Shown here: positions 59,656-64,000 of the stretch, in pieces
Numbering within the stretch: the first letter of the stretch is position 1
Layout of the letters: each line of letters starts with the position of its first letter
From: Hirundichthys speculiger
Lineage: Eukaryota; Chordata; Actinopteri; Beloniformes; Exocoetidae
NCBI GenBank assembly: GCA_018398805.1
Contig: JAGFBZ010000339.1
Location: forward strand, 372,001-436,000
DNA length: 64,000 nt
Reading direction: 5' to 3'
The notes under the pieces: generated by a model
Databases searched by the model: none
What the model saw: only the letters and a program-made list of their open reading frames with translations
Told to the model about the DNA's origin: nothing
Program-made: the position numbers and the translations under genes

Positions 59656-62457
59656 AAGGGTCAAACATGCTTAAAAAAGTAAGAAAGAAAGAAAAGTAAA
59701 TGCCTTTTTGAGAAAGTGCATGTATGGAGGAAACACAGCCCAGCTGAAGCATTCATGCCTTGGGTCCAGGGGAGATTTCTAAGCATTTTCATTGTTAGAT
59801 ACCATCAAAGCACTTTCACTCCTTTCTACTTATAGTATATAAACATGACTTTGAAAAATACCCTGCAGTGGGAGAACAGCAGAGCCACTGTGGGTCCATG
59901 TTGCCTCATCAACAGAGATTTCAAAAGGCGGTGCAGAATTTCAATGGTGCTTCAAGGTTCTGCTAAAGGACAGGCTAGCAGAGCTGAGGAAAGAGAGTGG
60001 AGGTATAATAGTGAACTTTCCCAATACTCAACAGGTTAATCTTTTAGACTGAAAGTGGAGCCCAAATACTGTTATCACTACATAAAGCTTGAACCATTCT
60101 CATCTTTTTTTTTTTTCTGCATCCATATATTAAGGCTTAGTGCCATTTTTGGCAAAACCGTTTTTTTTTTTTAACGTCAGATATATATCCATTTTTATCT
60201 TGCAATTGATGTTAGTTTTTTTTTTTTTTTTTTTTGTTCATATGTCTGAGTGAGAGTGAAAGTGTCCTTCACCAGCCCTCTTTGACAGCAAGCAACATAA
60301 CATGTTTTATCAACACCTGAAACTCTGATTCTGTCAGAGAGGACTAAAGTCACCTACAGTAAAACATGAAAGGACAGAATAAACAAAGACACAAGACAAT
60401 GGCATGAGCGGTATGGTGATGCATGTAGTGTTTGTTTGGTGTGCTTTTCTGTTTAGCATTTACAGTTTGTGCATGCGTGGTGTGTGTGCAGCGTGCATGC
60501 AGGGTGCATTCAGGCCTGTAAGCATGTTGCCACATCTAGATCTTGGTGGAATCATTCTCATCTGTAAAACATATCCAAAAACCGAGGTGAAGCATTTTAG
60601 TTTTGCCAAAGAAGACACTATAACTTCAACAGAAAAGAACAGAGCAACAGAGAGACAACTCACTGACGATATGGTCACTGGTCAGAGAATTTACTAAAAA
60701 CCACAGCTAAGTACATGAGAGTAAGAGTGCTGTGGTAGACATATTGGCTATCTGTAATGTACATTCATTCCAGTAAGTTTCAGCTTCACTGCTTTGCAAG
60801 CTCTGACATACCAGGGATTAAACAAGTTGGATATTGTGAAGTACAGCACTGGAAACACTTAATGCAAAAATCATATCAGTGCTTTTTTTTTTTTTTAAAT
60901 TAAAAACTCTTACATCACTCCAAAGGTTTAAGTCATCTTTTTAAAGGTGCCTCTCCTCTACTCTTTACAACAAGAGTTGCAGCAGAAGCCATATTCAACA
61001 ATGTCATAGCATGTAGAACTTGCTACTGAGCAGCTCGCAATCTTCTCTCCTGCAGCGACTCCATCAGCTTTGCCCAGCAGAGGAGGCCGTTTTCAAATAA
61101 GCTGAACAGATCACTCATGGAAGATAGAAAAATGCAATAGTACAAAATATAATCAAAGTGGAGAGCTGAGTGATAAAATAAACACCTCAGTGTGCTGTCA
61201 CTCATCATTTCAGAATCCACTTTCCTTTAAAGTTTAGTTATAATTCATTTTTTCATTGGAAAACTACTTTGTCAACTGCAACAATGAAATGCACTTTTGG
61301 TTTTGTTTGTTTGCATTTTTTTTTTTTTAGATTTGTATTGTTTGGTTTTCTTTTTGGCAGAATTAAACATTTGCAAGGAAACAAACTTTTTGGGTACTCA
61401 GATAAGTAGAACAATACATAGTGCAAAGTAGATTCTGTCATTCGTGTCTTATGCATAACTTCTAAAAGAAAGGATCACTACCAGCGGAAAAACACAAGAA
61501 AAATTATCTAGTACAAGTTTTAGAAGACAAACCCACTGAGAGCTTACAAAGTCTGCAAATTTATCTGTGCTAAACAGGTTTTTAAGAACTTCTTCAGTCC
61601 TGTTTCTGAGGCCTTTGGGATAGATCATTATGTCCTTGTCAGTTCTATCTTTATTTTTTAAATTCAGACAGTTTTATTGATGTGCAAACATCTCAAAGAG
61701 AAAAGGGACTTCACAGATTGCCCCAATGAACAAAGGGGCTCAAGGACTTTCAACCAAAAGGACATCTGAATCCTTCTGGAACAGGATCCTATAAGCAGTC
61801 TGTATTGACAGCTTTGATAAGAAAAAAACAATGAACTTAAGAGAAATAACCTTTGATACTATGAGTCACTGAAAGACAAATATATTATCCAAAAGGTCAG
61901 GGTGACCTATGGAGAAGTAATGTTACAAAGTAAGATATATTTCAACTATATTCTAAAAAACAAGACACTCTTATGAGCCCAAGATTGAATATATATATAT
62001 TTATGGAAATTAAGAAATATGTTTCAGAAAAATCTATTTTTGATATCTTAGGATGTTGAAATGGTATTTCTTGTGTTATATATCAACAAAAAAATGGCAC
62101 ATGAATAAATTCTACTGACATTTTTAGATCAAGAACTTAGACCTCATATTCTTTAAGAGACTGGACTTGGACCGGATGAGAGCACTTTATTAGTCACAAC
62201 TGCTTTCAGAAGAAATAGCCAAGCTTTAGATGAGAACAAATAACAACCCAGTCAGCTGTGTATCTACAGTCATGAAAGTCTGCCAAACGCTCAAGTCCCT
62301 TGCCTGCAAATTTAAAGATGCCTAACACATGCTGTTGGAGAGGTGAAATGAAAATTTTAAAACAGACAGTGTGTGGCTCCACAACGATTTCCACAAAAAC
62401 ATGGAAAAATTGCTAGAAATTTACTTCACACCTAAGTAAGCAAGTAAGTAAGTAACG
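59656..62457. other. Gene-free stretch, unique AT-rich DNA
   Basis: No exon or transposon was recognised. Several T homopolymers occur (60107-60117, 60161-60172, 60215-60235, 60884-60896, 61317-61329). The open frames (up to 97 codons) have no recognisable domain. Confidence 0.5.
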
Positions 62458-62880
62458 TTTATTTATATGGCACTTTTCTCATACAGCAGTCACAAAGTGT
62501 TTCACAATAAAACTGGCATAATAAAATACAATAAAATAAACAAAATGTAGAATGCTTAAAACAACAATTGATCTCGAACACAGAGAGTCGGTTCAGAAGC
62601 AGTCTAGCAGCAGCTCTACCTAACATAGGCACCATCTTGCCAATCCAGAGGAGACATGTTGATATTGAAAACAAAAAAAAAATCAATTGAACATGGAGAG
62701 CTAGCTTTTTCCTCCAGTACGCATGTTCTTTAGCTGAACCCAAAGCTATAATTAAATCATGTATAAATTCACAACAATTGTTGGTTTTTTTCAGCCACAT
62801 GCAAACAAGGTCAATAATAGCCCTAGTTTTAGTTTTCTGCCTTTCACAATGACAGGGTTTAATCAGATGAAGGCCTTATG
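62458..62880 (-). repeat. Retroposon-like 3' fragment (TTTATTTATATGGCAC type)
   Basis: It starts with a short AAGT tandem and GTTTATTTATATGGCACTTT, then CACAAAGTGTTTCACAATAA and an A-rich run. This is the minus-strand start of a common fish retroposon family whose 3' end carries this signature. The rest, to about 62880, is diverged and the right boundary is unclear. The open frame at 62459-62800 on the minus strand (113 codons) has no domain I can name. Confidence 0.45.
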
Positions 62881-64000
62881 TAGCCTGGGTGTAGCGGCCT
62901 AGCAATGCCTGGAGCTGTCAATCAGCTAGAAAAAGGCATGATGGGCTGGGATCCAAACAGGCCCACAGAGAATCCCTGCCTGCTGTTGTTGCTGGCTCCT
63001 CATTCTCAAGGACCTTTAGAGATCAAAGACCAACACACAACAAGGGAAAGAGCAAGACGAAGACTGGGATACAGAGAAATGGACCAAAGAGAGTGAGTCG
63101 AGTAAGCAGGAAGGATGCCATGAATCAGAAGAACCCATGTGGCCTTCCACTGATTAGGCCTCCTACTGACTCCAAAGAACAGTCAAAGGGATTTCCTGGA
63201 GAACGTTTGTGAAACATACACTCTGAATCAGGGCAGACTCCTCCATCCGGTGCCAGATGAAGTGTCTACCGACCTCAGCTTGATGTGAACAAGTTATAGT
63301 CTGTAGTGTAGAAATAATGTGCTTCTTTAATACCCTAGAAAAGCTCCTGTTTCCTCTGAGGGATAGCTGAAGTAGCCTTTCTCCCTACTTTCACTCTCAA
63401 CAAAAATAAAACGATACATACTGTGCCTCTGTTCACCAGCTGTGCTGTTTAACCTTGGAGAAATATAAAATGGGACAAGCAATAGTGCTGCACAAATACT
63501 GAGTTTCATGCAGGATTACGAAACAACTTAGAACATCTAAAAATGGACAACAAAAATATACTACTGTAAGACAAGCCTCCAATGCAAGCTTAGTTCAAAT
63601 TCAGCCCAGCAAGGGAACTGGACATCCCCACCAGGAGTTTGTGTTGATTAATGTAATCCATCAGAACCAATCTAGACTAGCTATAACACAAATTACACAT
63701 TTAAAGTGACATTTCAGTTTTTGAAGTGGGGTTGTGCGAGTTACCCATGAGTAATTAATGTCTACCTGCAACAGATATACAGTATTTTATCCTCCATCTC
63801 TGAGGGGACAGATTCACACAACTTCTGCCACTATCTATATATCTATCTATCTATCAAGCTATTCATTCATTTAATGTTTTTTTTTTTTTTAAATTCCAAC
63901 CTCCCACTGTTTTATAAAATTATAATGTCAGCTTGTACTGTAACATTTGCTTTTTCAGTTGGTGGTCCCAAAGCATTAAGAACATTTGCTGAATAAAATC
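62881..64000. other. Gene-free stretch to the window end
   Basis: No supported gene or transposon was seen. An imperfect ATCT tandem repeat lies at 63831-63855 and a T run at 63877-63890. Confidence 0.5.
63831..63855. repeat. (ATCT)n microsatellite
   Basis: A short tetranucleotide tandem of about six units with one TATA interruption. Confidence 0.8.

Noticed and set aside
1..64000. CRISPR array, prophage, operon or bacterial-type defence system
   Set aside because: No spaced identical repeats, no tightly packed genes and no bacterial signals. Composition and repeats point to a vertebrate genome.

Overview
The window looks like non-coding, repeat-rich DNA from a vertebrate, most likely a teleost (ray-finned) fish. 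It is AT-rich and has long dinucleotide microsatellites. It contains a tRNA-derived SINE ending in an AAATAAA-type tail, several Tc1-like relics, PIF/Harbinger and hAT copies, L2-like LINE 3' fragments and a THAP-containing foldback. This mixture is typical of fish genomes. The species cannot be fixed from sequence alone. No prokaryotic gene organisation, CRISPR array, rRNA or functional tRNA gene was seen.

No host protein-coding gene could be supported. Most open frames are short and have no recognisable domains. The readable coding signals all belong to mobile elements: a Myb/SANT-like Harbinger ORF1 (about 28.2 kb), a THAP-domain first exon (24.4 kb), Tc1-like transposase pieces (12.4, 15.5-16.3, 35.9-37.7 and 37.8-38.1 kb), a BED-finger-like start of a hAT transposase (45.4 kb) and the tail of a non-LTR reverse-transcriptase ORF (56.9 kb). 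The window is therefore best read as intergenic DNA or part of a very large intron.

Layout. 1-10.9 kb is mostly unique sequence with one SINE. 10.9-18.7 kb is a transposon cluster: two copies of a degenerate Harbinger-like repeat flank a hAT-like element, a TA microsatellite, an LTR-like repeat split by another repeat, and a Tc1 relic. 18.7-22.8 kb is mostly unique and holds stretches that could be conserved non-coding elements. 22.8-25.0 kb has LINE-type 3' fragments and a 0.73-kb THAP-derived imperfect palindrome. 28.0-29.4 kb is an almost complete Harbinger element with terminal repeats and a broken ORF1. 29.4-35.5 kb is unique. 35.5-39.0 kb is a cluster of TA-targeting elements, including one Tc1-like element inserted into the transposase frame of another. 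39-45.3 kb is unique. 45.4-48.1 kb has a hAT-like copy, a TA tract and a 1.4-kb hAT element with a perfect 8-bp target duplication. 48-56.2 kb is unique. 56.3-59.7 kb has CA/TA tracts, a LINE relic and two hAT-like copies facing each other. 59.7-64 kb is mostly unique with one LINE-like 3' fragment.

I found no previously undescribed biological system. The most notable structures concern transposon biology: the THAP foldback, the nested Tc1 pair, the clean hAT insertion, the Harbinger ORF1 disabled by a 4-bp duplication, and a hAT family whose four copies here all touch dinucleotide tracts. Family names rest on motif recognition by eye and were not checked against a repeat library.
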